64,000 bases of DNA from Marinobacterium stanieri (GCF_900155945.1 NZ_FTMN01000005.1:124001-188000); one strand, 5' to 3'; shown: positions 37,835-46,672, counted from the stretch's first letter. The notes: generated by a model from the sequence alone, not told the origin. Numbers and translations: made by a program.

Positions 37835-38398
37835 TTAGATTTTGCCAACCAGGTCCAGAGACGGAGCCAGAGTTGCTTCACCTTCTTTCCATTTAGCCGG
37901 GCAAACTTCACCCGGGTGAGCGGCAACGTACTGAGCCGCTTTAACCTTGCGCAGCAGGTCGTCAGCGTCACGGCCGATGCCTTCAGCAGTGATTTCAACT
38001 GCCTGGATAACACCTTCCGGATCGATCAGGAAAGTAGCGCGGTCTGCCAGGCCCTGGCCTTCACGCATCACGCCGAAGTTGTTGGTGATGTTGCCAGTCT
38101 GGTCGCCGACCATGTAGTAGTTGATCTTGCCGATAGTCTCGGAAGAATCGTGCCACGCTTTGTGGGTGAAGTGCGTGTCAGTAGACACGGAGAAGACTTC
38201 AACGCCCAGCTTCTGCAGCTCTTCGTATTTGTCAGCAACGTCGCCCAGCTCGGTCGGGCAAACGAAGGTGAAGTCAGCCGGGTAGAAGAAGAATACAGCC
38301 CACTTGCCTTTAACGTCCGCTTCAGTGATTTCTACGAACTCGCCCTGTTTGAAAGCGGTAGCCTGGAACGGTTTGATCTCGGTGTTAACGATACCCAT
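37835..38398 (-). CDS. ahpC: Alkyl hydroperoxide reductase subunit C (peroxiredoxin)
   Basis: A 187-aa typical 2-Cys peroxiredoxin. The peroxidatic Cys is in [13 protein letters not shown] (about residue 47) and the resolving Cys in [13 protein letters not shown] (about residue 166). It reduces hydrogen and organic peroxides and is recycled by AhpF. I chose ATG 38398, with AGGAGA 10 nt upstream; the seven residues before it (MCRRFNH) do not belong to the family. An OxyR-like site is found about 100 nt upstream. Confidence 0.97.
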   Translation of the reverse strand: MGIVNTEIKPFQATAFKQGEFVEITEADVKGKWAVFFFYPADFTFVCPTELGDVADKYEELQKLGVEVFSVSTDTHFTHKAWHDSSETIGKINYYMVGDQTGNITNNFGVMREGQGLADRATFLIDPEGVIQAVEITAEGIGRDADDLLRKVKAAQYVAAHPGEVCPAKWKEGEATLAPSLDLVGKI

Positions 38399-38477
38399 GT
38401 GATTGAATCTCCTGCACATTTGAGTAGTTGCTTAAGAAGTTGGAAGCCATAGTACCGGCGTGAGCTGGATTCGTAAA

Positions 38478-38514
38478 ATTGATGGTAGTGATTGGGGTGA
38501 TAGTTTTTTGCTAT
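38478..38514 (-). promoter_or_regulatory. OxyR-like operator upstream of ahpC
   Basis: Four tetranucleotides at 11-bp spacing, ATTG-N7-TGAT-N7-ATAG-N7-CTAT, match the OxyR consensus ATAG-N7-CTAT-N7-ATAG-N7-CTAT at 13 of 16 positions, with a perfect promoter-distal pair. The position, 80-116 nt upstream of ahpC, fits OxyR activation. Confidence 0.55.
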
Positions 38515-38639
38515 TAAAAAGGGCGTCCCCTGTCATCCCATCACATTGTGATGGATTGTTCAATTATAGGCTTAATATATTATGAGCCTTTAGTCTCTTT
38601 GATGCCGCAGGAGGGGAAGCTAACCCCCTCCCCATTTCC

Positions 38640-39968
38640 TCAGGAGAGGACGATATCTTCCGTTGCATCATAGATGGACGAAACATCTTTCCATTTTATT
38701 CGGAACTGGTTTCGCTTTTTTGCTTTCCATTTGCTGTTTGTTAATTTCATGTTGATACCTGGATCGTAGTAAACAACGCTGTCTGCTAAAGCTGAAACGT
38801 AGCTTTTGATGTTCGCTCCTGTGCATAATCGAATGTTTGGGCCATATGAAAAATAGGGAACTTCTTCTCGTAATTCCTTCTGGTAGCTCACATAACAGGT
38901 GTTGGCGTGCTTGCGCTTCCAGTGGTTTAGAAGCTTCTGAAAAGACCAGCCGGCAGCAATGTTCTCTTGCGGGTCCATGAGGACCATCCCGCCCTTTGGA
39001 TCGGTGATTTCCGATTTGGAGTAATCGAATCCGGTAAGGGTCATGGTCAATGAGCTTTTTTCATTCGGCTCATTCATACGATGAATGCTTGCAAAATTTA
39101 TTTTTCGTGCAGTCCTGCTTGTTGCATAGGTATCAAGGAATGTATAGAAATCATCAAGGTAGGTACCCATATCAGGCTCAGGAGTCATAAGGGTAACCAC
39201 GCCCGATGAGTGTGCCTTTAGTTCCCAGTCAAGAAAATCTGGCTCAGACTTTCCGTTAGGCGTTATGCCAAAAAAACTTTCAAGAGTAAGGCCTGCACCG
39301 TTTTGGGCCTTATACGGTATACGATTACCAGCTGCATCCAGGCGGCAAGATCTGATAAATCCCATGTGGTGGATTTCGTTGAGGCGCTGAATGAGTTTGG
39401 TACGCGTGGGAGTCTTACTCAGGGTTTCAGAATATTCATAGAATACAGAAGTGAAAAGTTCGGACTCACCAGAATCTATTCTATGGGCAGCTTCACGAGA
39501 CAAGGCTGAGTCCCAAGGGCTGACATAAGCCAACACACTGTTTTGGCATATGCCAAAGACAAGGCACCGGTTGAGGTTTCCTGCTAGCCTTTGCTCACGC
39601 TCCTCGGGGGTCGGTGGTTGCATTAGATGGCTTGGTGCAAGCCCACAACCCTTGAGAAGGCCTGAAAGGCGTACTTCAGGGTACTTGGGGTAAAGAATAA
39701 ACTGGGATCCACTGGCTTGCTGGATGTTATCGTTAAGGTCGATCCAGCTTAGGGAGACTTTGGCTTTGAAAATCGCGCCTTTCTTTTCGCTGTATCCATC
39801 TTCGTAGATATCCCCGGTCGGTACATTTCGCAGAATATCGAAGTCTGACCCGCAGTAAACTTGCTGCTTGGAATTGTCATTATTTGCCATGAGCTTGAAA
39901 AGGACAGTATGAGCGCCATGACTGCGCATGATTCGTGCAACGTCTTTCAGCTGAGCAGAATAATTCAT
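38640..39968 (-). CDS. MvaI/BcnI-family type II restriction endonuclease
   Basis: A 442-aa protein with the catalytic pattern of MvaI/BcnI enzymes: GAGLTLESFFGI (about residues 224-235) followed by PDFLDWELKAHS (about residues 243-254) giving the D...ExK site. The family cuts CCWGG or CCSGG. The neighbouring Dcm methyltransferase makes CCWGG the likely site. At 442 aa it is longer than MvaI (about 250 aa); the extra N-terminal 190 residues (starting MNYSAQLKDVARIMRSHGAH) are a separate domain I cannot name. AAAGGGA precedes ATG 39968. Base composition is AT-richer than the flanking genes. Confidence 0.83.
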   Translation of the reverse strand: MNYSAQLKDVARIMRSHGAHTVLFKLMANNDNSKQQVYCGSDFDILRNVPTGDIYEDGYSEKKGAIFKAKVSLSWIDLNDNIQQASGSQFILYPKYPEVRLSGLLKGCGLAPSHLMQPPTPEEREQRLAGNLNRCLVFGICQNSVLAYVSPWDSALSREAAHRIDSGESELFTSVFYEYSETLSKTPTRTKLIQRLNEIHHMGFIRSCRLDAAGNRIPYKAQNGAGLTLESFFGITPNGKSEPDFLDWELKAHSSGVVTLMTPEPDMGTYLDDFYTFLDTYATSRTARKINFASIHRMNEPNEKSSLTMTLTGFDYSKSEITDPKGGMVLMDPQENIAAGWSFQKLLNHWKRKHANTCYVSYQKELREEVPYFSYGPNIRLCTGANIKSYVSALADSVVYYDPGINMKLTNSKWKAKKRNQFRIKWKDVSSIYDATEDIVLS

Positions 39969-40016
39969 TACGTTCCCTTTAAATCTTAATCCTTTCAGTT
40001 TTGGGATACAGTTATT

Positions 40017-40730
40017 TTAAGACTGTCTGAATCTGTCAAATTCAGCTGGTATCAGGCTGAAAAAGTCTTCTGTACTCATGGCAAAGAGATCATAATTTAC
40101 TTTTAACTGCTCCATCCAGCTTATATATCTGGCAATACATCCCGCACTTTTTCTCGCTGCTGCGCCCTTCTTATAGGTTGCGCGTTCAGAATCGTAGTAA
40201 AGCAGGCTTGCGGTTCTTATAGCACCGTCGCAGCTGAGGAGATACTGTCTAGCCATCAGCTGTTCAACTAGCTCCCCCCTAACAGGCAGGGCACCGCTGA
40301 GAAGAAATTTTGAATCCTCACCGTAACGTGAAACCAGTTGCCATGTAGTGAAAACGGCATGCCGTGGGCGATGATTGTAGTTTTCACTCAAAATATAATT
40401 GTATTCCTTGCTGGGCTTTCTTGAGCCGTCCTCCTTGGCCGGACAGAATTGATCAAACCAGTAGAGTGCCAAAGCGCTCCAAAAGCCTCTGTCACCAAGA
40501 AAGCGTGCAGCATCAGAAATGCCTCCCAAGGCATCTACGAGATGTTTGCCCAAAGCATATCGTGTTTCAAATGCTACATTTTCGAGTAATAGTGACTCTC
40601 CGATTGGCTCAGATGTTGAGTCCTCAGTCAGGAGATACAGTGGGGTGCTCGGGGTGCCCTCGTTGCGAAGCTCCAAAATGAAGTTTTCAAATTCAATTAG
40701 CCCCGCTTCATTAAGTTTGCGCTCAATCAT
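40017..40730 (-). CDS. Unknown protein of the restriction island
   Basis: A 237-aa soluble protein I do not recognise. It has no signal peptide or membrane helix. Notable segments are GKHLVDALGGISDAARFLGD, RGFWSALALYWFDQFCP and a basic patch YKKGAAARKSAGCIARYI. Its start overlaps the preceding 247-aa gene by 4 nt (ATGA), so both are translated together with the GHKL ATPase upstream. The restriction enzyme follows 48 nt later. The context implies a role in defence, but no catalytic motif is visible. Confidence 0.72.
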   Translation of the reverse strand: MIERKLNEAGLIEFENFILELRNEGTPSTPLYLLTEDSTSEPIGESLLLENVAFETRYALGKHLVDALGGISDAARFLGDRGFWSALALYWFDQFCPAKEDGSRKPSKEYNYILSENYNHRPRHAVFTTWQLVSRYGEDSKFLLSGALPVRGELVEQLMARQYLLSCDGAIRTASLLYYDSERATYKKGAAARKSAGCIARYISWMEQLKVNYDLFAMSTEDFFSLIPAEFDRFRQS

Positions 40731-41470
40731 TGTTCCCTCTCCATTGAATTGGTGAGCAGGTCACAGAGTTCAAACTGTTTGCTGAAACTGTCCACGACAT
40801 CCTCCACCCAGTTGTTCAGAGTAAGAGGATCTTTTTCTGATGGTCTTTCCGTAGCGATGTGTTCAGCAAACCGGAGCCAACCGTCTGCCTCTTGGTCATC
40901 GTCGTCATCGTTCCATAAGTAATGGAGAAGAACATGTCGTAGAGCCGCCGGGAGTACTAGGGATTGAAACAATGGGTTGCTTTTGATCTGTTCGACTGCA
41001 TTGGGGATCTTGCTATTAATACAAAGTTGGGGCTTGCCGCCAGTTTCAAATTCGACTCTCCATGTTACTTGCCCTAGAGGCCCGGAACGGACAGTAAGAA
41101 GACTTGCTTTATTATCCTCATCATTATCTCCCTCTGGTCGGAGAGCCTCAGCTTTGGCGATCAGGCGGCCAACATGCTCACGTTCGTCGACAATTAGTGC
41201 TCGAAACAATACTGGTCCACTAAGATCAAGCTGATCCAGCTTTGTACTTGCAGGGGCTAAAATACGGCCTACCCGCCCGAATGGAAATCGTTGGAGCGTA
41301 TTATTACGATATGCCTCGATATAGATCTGGGCATCTTCTGGTAGGCCTTTTTTGTTCAGACTAAAATCCACACTGAATTCTGGCACACCATCCGGCTGAG
41401 TTTCGATATTTATTCTGAGCTCACTGAGTTCGATCCTGCGACGTCCTGTATGGTTTATCGTTTTCTGCAT
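40727..41470 (-). CDS. Unknown protein coupled to a GHKL ATPase
   Basis: A 247-aa acidic protein of unknown family. The N-terminal third looks beta-rich (RRIELSELRINIETQPDG, VDFSLNKKGLPED). The middle contains FPFGRVGRILAPAS. The C-terminal part has an acidic run NDDDDDQEADGW followed by helices ending EQFEL-like (DSFSKQFELCDLLTN). It starts 4 nt after the GHKL ATPase stop and overlaps the next gene by 4 nt. The tight spacing suggests a complex of the three products. Confidence 0.72.
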   Translation of the reverse strand: MQKTINHTGRRRIELSELRINIETQPDGVPEFSVDFSLNKKGLPEDAQIYIEAYRNNTLQRFPFGRVGRILAPASTKLDQLDLSGPVLFRALIVDEREHVGRLIAKAEALRPEGDNDEDNKASLLTVRSGPLGQVTWRVEFETGGKPQLCINSKIPNAVEQIKSNPLFQSLVLPAALRHVLLHYLWNDDDDDQEADGWLRFAEHIATERPSEKDPLTLNNWVEDVVDSFSKQFELCDLLTNSMEREQ

Positions 41471-41474
41471 CAGG

Positions 41475-43331
41475 TCAGCCCTCCTTGGTCAGCTTAATTT
41501 TCACATCACGATTATCATCGAATCCGGTCACATGTAGGCCGAAAGGGGGACTTTCCACTTCTACCAGCATGGTATTTTCAGCTCTGCTTACTATTTTCCC
41601 AGTTCCCTTGGTAAGCGCGATTTTCAGGTTTCCACCCTGTCCCAGCTTGAAGTCATGTGGGGAGTATTTTTTAAATGGGTTCCCAGCCCCTACATCGTAG
41701 GCGACCTCAATCTTGACCGTCTGTGGATAATTCTCAGTGTTGGCATCTTTCGGTGTTACAACGGAAAAACCACCTTCAATTTTGGAAATACTGAAATGCC
41801 TCGGGCGGGGTTTATGCTCGGGGGGTATTGGGATTGGAGTTTTTTTGGGTTTTTTTTGTGATGGCCCGTCCGCTTCAGGTTCATCTACCCAGAAAAAATT
41901 GCGAAGAGCTTGTTCGTCCACCTCTTCGATTTCTTCGGATAACAGGTCGTAAAGTTGAACAAGCGACTGCTTAATAGCTTGGATGGGCTTATTGGGGCTT
42001 TTGTAGCGTTGTTTCAGTTTTTCAGCACTACCTACCCACTTAGTGTGTGCCGCGTTCTCTGCATATCCTAGGAAAGAACAGATTTCATCATCATCAGCGA
42101 TCATTGCTCCGAGAGCTTTACGGTCCCGAAACTTTTCCTCACCGGGTAGGGTTAACCCTCCTCGGACATAGAGGTCTATCCCCTTGTTAAGGGCCGTGGG
42201 CTTCTTCAGAAATATAGAAAAATATGTACTAACCTGGTTGCCGTTTTTCTGTTTTAAGGTGATCGGTAGTCTTAGACTGACCAGCTGGCCTTCAACATAT
42301 CTTGTGCGGATAGAGTCGAGGACTTCCGGTTCAAAGTCCTCCTCGTCAAGTCGGCCATCATCAAGCCAGCTTGGGCGCATTTCCTGTATCTCTTTATCCT
42401 CAAGCTTGTAGGCTTCTTCGATGAAGTCAAATAGAGCATCAATATCTGCAAACTTATCCTTGGCATGCTCATATGCAAGCTCTCTAACATTGGAGGAGTT
42501 CACCTCTAGATGATCAAAGCGCAATGTGAGCTGTTTGGTAATAATTGGGTAAAAATAGTTTGCAATGGCAGTACCGATCATTGCTCCTATGTGAAAGTTC
42601 GGATTTGGAAACGGTATGATTATTGAGAGTCCATTCTGTCCCGGTGATCTTTGTACGCCGAACTGCTGAATAAATGTGTCAACTTCATCCTGATCCTTTC
42701 CCGGGACTGGAAACTCCTTGAGTCGGTCACCCTCATTCTCAACGTGAGCAAAAAAAGCATGAGGGGGATACTCATAGCTATCAACCTGCCGTAGCTTGAG
42801 GACAGTCTGGCCCATGAGGTGTGGCATGCTGTCACCATCTCTAAGGGTCAGTCCGAAAAAAACGCCTACTTGGCTGGTTGCTGAATATACCAGTTTCCCA
42901 AGGCCCCAACGTCCCCGGCTTTTACCTGTTTTGTGAGATTTGCCGTGACGTCGCCAGAAATCTGAAAAGTTATCGTTATCCTTACTGCTGACACACCCGG
43001 TAAGACCTTTGGTTCCAAAGTCCTCTATTAAAAGGGCTGATGGAGAGTCAAATGGCACTTCGCTTAGATCAAGATCTGCAGCGCGGGCATGTACCAGCTG
43101 TTCATCAAGAATGCCAGCCAAGAATGATTTGTCCAGGCCATCTTTAGTCGTTTGCATCCTGATGGATACGTGTACTTTAGGAGGGTCGTCGGCCGCTGCA
43201 TCAAGCGAGTTCTGAATAGCTTCGCGGATAATCGTTTCTGACAGTTCAACCTCATCATTGCTGAACTGATCCCGCTGGGTAACTTCGGTTTCGACTTGGC
43301 CGGGGAGTTGCGGAGAAAAGAACCACCTCAT
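41475..43331 (-). CDS. GHKL (HSP90/MORC-like) ATPase of the restriction island
   Basis: A 618-aa protein with the GHKL ATPase elements: the N box IIREAIQNSLDA (about residues 34-45), the G1 box LLIEDFGTKGL (about residues 100-110) and the G2 box GRWGLGKLVYSATS (about residues 140-153). The C-terminal 150 residues include a Pro/Lys-rich linker KKPKKTPIPIPPEHKPRPRH and a beta-rich tail. GHKL ATPases occur in MutL, gyrase, Hsp90, MORC and several anti-phage systems. Nothing here identifies a known system. It leads a 3-gene unit ending near the restriction gene. The start ATG 43331 lies at the end of the decayed vsr. Confidence 0.8.
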   Translation of the reverse strand: MRWFFSPQLPGQVETEVTQRDQFSNDEVELSETIIREAIQNSLDAAADDPPKVHVSIRMQTTKDGLDKSFLAGILDEQLVHARAADLDLSEVPFDSPSALLIEDFGTKGLTGCVSSKDNDNFSDFWRRHGKSHKTGKSRGRWGLGKLVYSATSQVGVFFGLTLRDGDSMPHLMGQTVLKLRQVDSYEYPPHAFFAHVENEGDRLKEFPVPGKDQDEVDTFIQQFGVQRSPGQNGLSIIIPFPNPNFHIGAMIGTAIANYFYPIITKQLTLRFDHLEVNSSNVRELAYEHAKDKFADIDALFDFIEEAYKLEDKEIQEMRPSWLDDGRLDEEDFEPEVLDSIRTRYVEGQLVSLRLPITLKQKNGNQVSTYFSIFLKKPTALNKGIDLYVRGGLTLPGEEKFRDRKALGAMIADDDEICSFLGYAENAAHTKWVGSAEKLKQRYKSPNKPIQAIKQSLVQLYDLLSEEIEEVDEQALRNFFWVDEPEADGPSQKKPKKTPIPIPPEHKPRPRHFSISKIEGGFSVVTPKDANTENYPQTVKIEVAYDVGAGNPFKKYSPHDFKLGQGGNLKIALTKGTGKIVSRAENTMLVEVESPPFGLHVTGFDDNRDVKIKLTKEG

Positions 43332-43344
43332 GTAAAACCTCCAT

Positions 43345-43810
43345 GTCTTGGTGTTGCGACAAAGGTAACTTGATATAAGGACGAATTCAAAATATTAGGG
43401 TGACTTAATACGAGGGGCCAAATGGTGCTCGGCCAACACAACACATTTGTCCAGTTCAGACTTAATCTGATGTTACCAAAACGGTAAAACTTCCGGCCCT
43501 TGCAGCTGTAGGCTACGTGTGGCCACCTCCAAATCCCTGTCGGTATTGCGGTTTTTTTGTTTAGCCAAAATTCGGTGATGGTCTCTGGGCTGACAAAGTG
43601 CACGGGGAATTTGTGCCAGAAACAGCTATCTACAAAGATCACCAAGCGGCTTCTAGGAAGCACTGTGGTCGGGCTTGCCCTCGAAATTGATGCTTATTCT
43701 ATAGCGCTATCCAAGTGCCCAAAGTACTTTGCGTAAAGTCTGCTCAGGCTTAGTTTTTTACCTTTAATGCGGGACATGTAGTAGGCGCGCTGCCTGGACG
43801 GAAAATCCTC
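43345..43810 (-). pseudogene. Decayed vsr-like mismatch endonuclease
   Basis: A broken Vsr homologue. On the minus strand the N-terminal part SRQRAYYMSRIKGKKLSLSR continues to a TAA at 43694-43696, then the same frame gives VLPRSRLVIFVDSCFWHKF, the Vsr active-site region, and EFWLNK. At the A-run near 43555 the frame changes and the reading continues as NRNTDRDLEVATRSL and GPEVLPFW, again Vsr-like, before another TAA. So there are at least two stops and one frameshift. An intact vsr lies at 46017, so this copy is redundant. The endpoints are approximate. Confidence 0.75.
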
Positions 43811-43959
43811 AATCGAGGTCAGCCCTCTGATATGTAACTTTCCTATCACCTTGTGGGCAACAAACAGTACTGTTGTTGCTTGTCGTGACACTGGCATCGA
43901 TTCAGTAGGTAGGCTAGAGGCCCGTCAATCGCTACGTGCAGAGCTGGTAAGAATATTTT

Positions 43960-43979
43960 TACTGTATAAAAAAACAGTT
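43960..43979. promoter_or_regulatory. LexA (SOS) box
   Basis: TACTGTATAAAAAAACAGTT has the exact CTGT-N8-ACAG core and matches the E. coli consensus (TACTGTATATATATACAGTA) at 16 of 20 positions. It ends 5 bp upstream of a good sigma-70 -35 element for the 128-aa gene at 44066, a position suited to SOS repression by LexA. Confidence 0.75.
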
Positions 43980-43984
43980 TTTTG

Positions 43985-44013
43985 TTGGAATCTACACTTT
44001 TTATGCCTAATAT
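43985..44013 (+). promoter_or_regulatory. Sigma-70 promoter for the 128-aa gene
   Basis: TTGGAA (-35, 43985-43990), 17 bp, TAATAT (-10, 44008-44013). Transcription would begin near 44020, 46 nt before the ATG. The adjacent LexA box suggests DNA-damage control. Confidence 0.65.
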
Positions 44014-44065
44014 GTGATTGATGAGTGATGTTGAGTCACCTAATAAACACATATAGGGGTGTCGT

Positions 44066-44452
44066 ATGGATACGTTATCAATTCTTGAAGACATAAATGC
44101 ACGGAAGCATATTGTCTCCAGGGTAGAAGAGCCGGTGGCTTCAGATCTTTCTCTACGTCAAACTGTTATCTTCCGTACAAAAATTGCGCAGCTTTGGATG
44201 GAGGAGGATTTCAGGAGGGGAGTTTTACCTGAAAAGATTGAGACCTTTTCCGAAGTACATGACTACATGGATGCCAACGAGTACTTGATGGATGAATTTC
44301 ATCCTGTAGAGAGGCTCCGTTCCGTTCTTCAGTGGAACCTCCCGTTTTTCGACTTCTATGACCAGTACCACATCATGGTTGCTTCGCTGGATAAGTGGCT
44401 GAGTATTGGCAGAAAAGGGATGGCTGTTGACTATTTAGAACAGGCTGATTGA
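44066..44452 (+). CDS. Unknown 128-aa protein, probably SOS-controlled
   Basis: A 128-aa acidic soluble protein, MDTLSILEDINARKH onward, with aromatic-rich LPFFDFYDQYHIMVASLDKW. I do not recognise the family. It is preceded by a LexA box and a strong promoter, has AGGGG before ATG 44066, and lies 88 nt upstream of dcm on the same strand. It may be co-transcribed with dcm. Possible roles are a control or immunity-type protein of the restriction-modification island; no HTH is evident. Moderate confidence that it is a real gene, none on function. Confidence 0.7.
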   Translation: MDTLSILEDINARKHIVSRVEEPVASDLSLRQTVIFRTKIAQLWMEEDFRRGVLPEKIETFSEVHDYMDANEYLMDEFHPVERLRSVLQWNLPFFDFYDQYHIMVASLDKWLSIGRKGMAVDYLEQAD

Positions 44453-44467
44453 AACAGCTTGCAGACG

Positions 44468-44529
44468 TCAGGGGATATAGCGAGAATACGGATCGTTTTC
44501 GTGACCCCTGATCACCCATGTGACCCAGG
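44468..44529 (+). promoter_or_regulatory. Inverted repeat and CCAGG site in the dcm leader
   Basis: TCAGGGG (44468-44474) pairs with CCCCTGA (44505-44511), forming a possible hairpin or operator. A CCAGG sequence, a predicted target of this methyltransferase, lies at 44525-44529 beside the ribosome-binding site. Related methyltransferases (SsoII/EcoRII type) autoregulate through their N-terminal region, so self-control is plausible but unproven. Confidence 0.35.
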
Positions 44530-44540
44530 GAGCGATTGTC

Positions 44541-45989
44541 ATGAACAAACAGGTGCAGCTGGAACTGATGAATAGTTTTAACCCCGATATTCCAGAAGAC
44601 GGATTCTGTGCGGAAATGCAGTTACTGCATCGGCTTTCAGAAATCTATGATCAGAAATTCATAGCAGAAGTTCTTTCCAAGACTTCTCCCGGCTACTGGA
44701 CGCGGGAAACTATCAACCGGGCGCTGAAAGGGAAGGCAACTCCGCGCGTAACCTTTACCGAGTATCAGATTTTGCAGGGGCTTTTGCCCAAAAAGCCTGC
44801 GCATTACGACCAGCCAGCGTTCAGGTTTATTGACCTGTTCGCAGGTATTGGGGGGATACGCAAGGGCTTTGAGCAGGTTGGCGGCAAGTGTGTATTTACC
44901 TCCGAATGGGATAAGAATGCTCGCCGTACTTACTTGGCTAACCATTACTGCGATCCAGATGAGCATGTGTTCAATCACGACATTCGTGATGTAACTCTCT
45001 CTGCACAAACTGATATTTCTGAAGAACAGGCCTATGCGCATATAGATCATGCGATTCCTGACCATGAGGTATTGCTTGCGGGCTTCCCGTGTCAGCCTTT
45101 CTCTCTTGCTGGTGTATCTAAAAAGAACTCACTGGGCAGAAAGCACGGTTTTGAGTGTGACACTCAGGGGACCCTCTTCTTTGACGTAGCCCGTATTCTG
45201 GCAGCCAAGCGCCCAGCCGTTTTTCTGCTGGAGAACGTTAAGAATCTGAAAAGTCACGACAAGGGTAAAACCTTCAGAGTCATCTGTGAAACGCTGGACG
45301 AGCTGGGCTATGAAGTTGCTGATGTAGAGGCGCCCAAGGGGAGTGATCCAAAGGTGCTGGATGCTCGACATTTCGTGCCTCAGCACCGAGAGCGTATCGT
45401 GCTGGTCGGTTTCAGACGCGACCTGAAGCTTCATGAAGGCTTTACCCTTAAAGATGTGGCGAAACTCTATCCCCAGGATAAGCCCTGCTTTGGTGACATT
45501 CTTGACCCCGAGGTTGATGACAAGTACATCCTGACGCCAAAGCTTTGGGAATATCTCTACAAATACGCCGAGAAGCATCGTGCAAAAGGTAACGGATTTG
45601 GCTTCGGGCTCACGGGACCAAACACGGTTGCACGTACACTGTCCGCGCGTTATCACAAGGACGGGTCTGAAATTCTCGTAGACAGGGGGTTTGACCCTGA
45701 AAGTGATTTCTACTCTGAGAAGAACATGATCAACCGGCCACGTCGGCTGACGCCACGTGAATGCGCCAGGTTGATGGGCTTTGATGAAGTGGGCGAGAGT
45801 AAAATGGTCATCCCTGTGTCAGATACTCAAGCTTACCGACAGTTTGGTAACTCGGTTGTTGTGCCCGTTTTTGCAGCTGTTGCTGAACTACTCAAAGAGC
45901 GAATTCCAGCTGCGCCTCAAGTAAAGACTGAACAAATACCAGACTCATCTTTGAAGCAACTTGGGATGCAACTCCCAATTCCTGACTAG
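44541..45989 (+). CDS. dcm: DNA (cytosine-5)-methyltransferase, Dcm type (CCWGG)
   Basis: A 482-aa C5 methyltransferase, very similar to E. coli Dcm, which methylates the inner C of CCWGG. Motifs: [14 protein letters not shown] (SAM, about residues 98-111), [20 protein letters not shown] (catalytic Cys about 184), [13 protein letters not shown] (motif VI), [12 protein letters not shown] (motif VIII) and [11 protein letters not shown] (motif X). An N-terminal extension of about 90 residues precedes motif I, as in Dcm/EcoRII. I chose ATG 44541 with GGGAG upstream; a GTG at 44520 would add seven residues. It protects DNA from the island's MvaI/BcnI-type nuclease. Confidence 0.96.
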   Translation: MNKQVQLELMNSFNPDIPEDGFCAEMQLLHRLSEIYDQKFIAEVLSKTSPGYWTRETINRALKGKATPRVTFTEYQILQGLLPKKPAHYDQPAFRFIDLFAGIGGIRKGFEQVGGKCVFTSEWDKNARRTYLANHYCDPDEHVFNHDIRDVTLSAQTDISEEQAYAHIDHAIPDHEVLLAGFPCQPFSLAGVSKKNSLGRKHGFECDTQGTLFFDVARILAAKRPAVFLLENVKNLKSHDKGKTFRVICETLDELGYEVADVEAPKGSDPKVLDARHFVPQHRERIVLVGFRRDLKLHEGFTLKDVAKLYPQDKPCFGDILDPEVDDKYILTPKLWEYLYKYAEKHRAKGNGFGFGLTGPNTVARTLSARYHKDGSEILVDRGFDPESDFYSEKNMINRPRRLTPRECARLMGFDEVGESKMVIPVSDTQAYRQFGNSVVVPVFAAVAELLKERIPAAPQVKTEQIPDSSLKQLGMQLPIPD

Positions 45990-46016
45990 AGCATAGCAGC
46001 GGGGACCGCAGCAGGG

Positions 46017-46502
46017 TTAAGAACTGTTGTCGCCGGTATTGAATTGCCATGAGGGCCGGGGAGGTGTCGCCGGCCACTCCAGCAACTTTGTGTCACTGTT
46101 GATGATTGGTGCAATCTCTTCAATCATTTGACTTAAATGTTTTAACCCACACTCCCAGATAACCAGCACACGCCACCCCATATCTAGCAGTTGTTGCTGC
46201 TGTACCTGATCCCGTTGTCTGTTCCCTTCCAGTTTTGCCTTCCACTTTTCACTGTTCGATGCCGGAGTGTATGCATAGTGGCATCCTGGATGCTGATGCC
46301 AGAAACAGCCATGTACAAAAATAACCAGGTTGTATTTTGGCAGGACAAGGTCCGGCTTCCCTGGCAAGTCCTTGCGATGAAGGCGGTAGCGGTAGCCCTG
46401 GGCATGAAGCCATCGTCTCACTGCCATTTCAGGTTTTGTATTTTTGCCTTTGATGGATGACATCATTCTTGAGCGTGTGGCCTGATCTACGATATCAGTC
46501 AT
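46017..46502 (-). CDS. vsr: Very short patch repair endonuclease Vsr
   Basis: A 161-aa Vsr-type mismatch endonuclease. It nicks 5' of T in T:G mismatches arising from deamination of 5-methylcytosine at Dcm sites. The family core is intact: SSIKGKNTKPEMAVRRWL, GKPDLVLPKYNLVIF with the catalytic Asp, and HGCFWHQHPGC with the zinc-site His/Cys. The C-terminal extension after IWECGLKH is slightly longer than in E. coli. It is convergent with dcm (27 nt apart), the usual partner. The start is ATG 46502; a GTG at 46547 would add 15 residues. Confidence 0.93.
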   Translation of the reverse strand: MTDIVDQATRSRMMSSIKGKNTKPEMAVRRWLHAQGYRYRLHRKDLPGKPDLVLPKYNLVIFVHGCFWHQHPGCHYAYTPASNSEKWKAKLEGNRQRDQVQQQQLLDMGWRVLVIWECGLKHLSQMIEEIAPIINSDTKLLEWPATPPRPSWQFNTGDNSS

Positions 46503-46672
46503 CGTTTGCGGTCCGAAACTTGATGGGTGTTGATGAGCTGCTCTCACATTATCATGTCCGGAATGTTTGTTTAGAGGCTGTTTGTGCCATGCGTTGGTTC
46601 TCTATTCATCGCCGGAGATGAATGGAGTAGCCTGAGTCATTACTCTAAACATCAAAGTAGGGCCTGCTTCCA

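Noticed and set aside
38610-38631. Hairpin GGAGGGG/CCCCTCC after the restriction gene
   Set aside because: It could be a terminator but has no T-tract in either direction, so it is not called.
43694-43897. A separate 67-aa gene
   Set aside because: Its sequence is the N-terminal half of the decayed vsr-like frame, ending at an internal stop codon.
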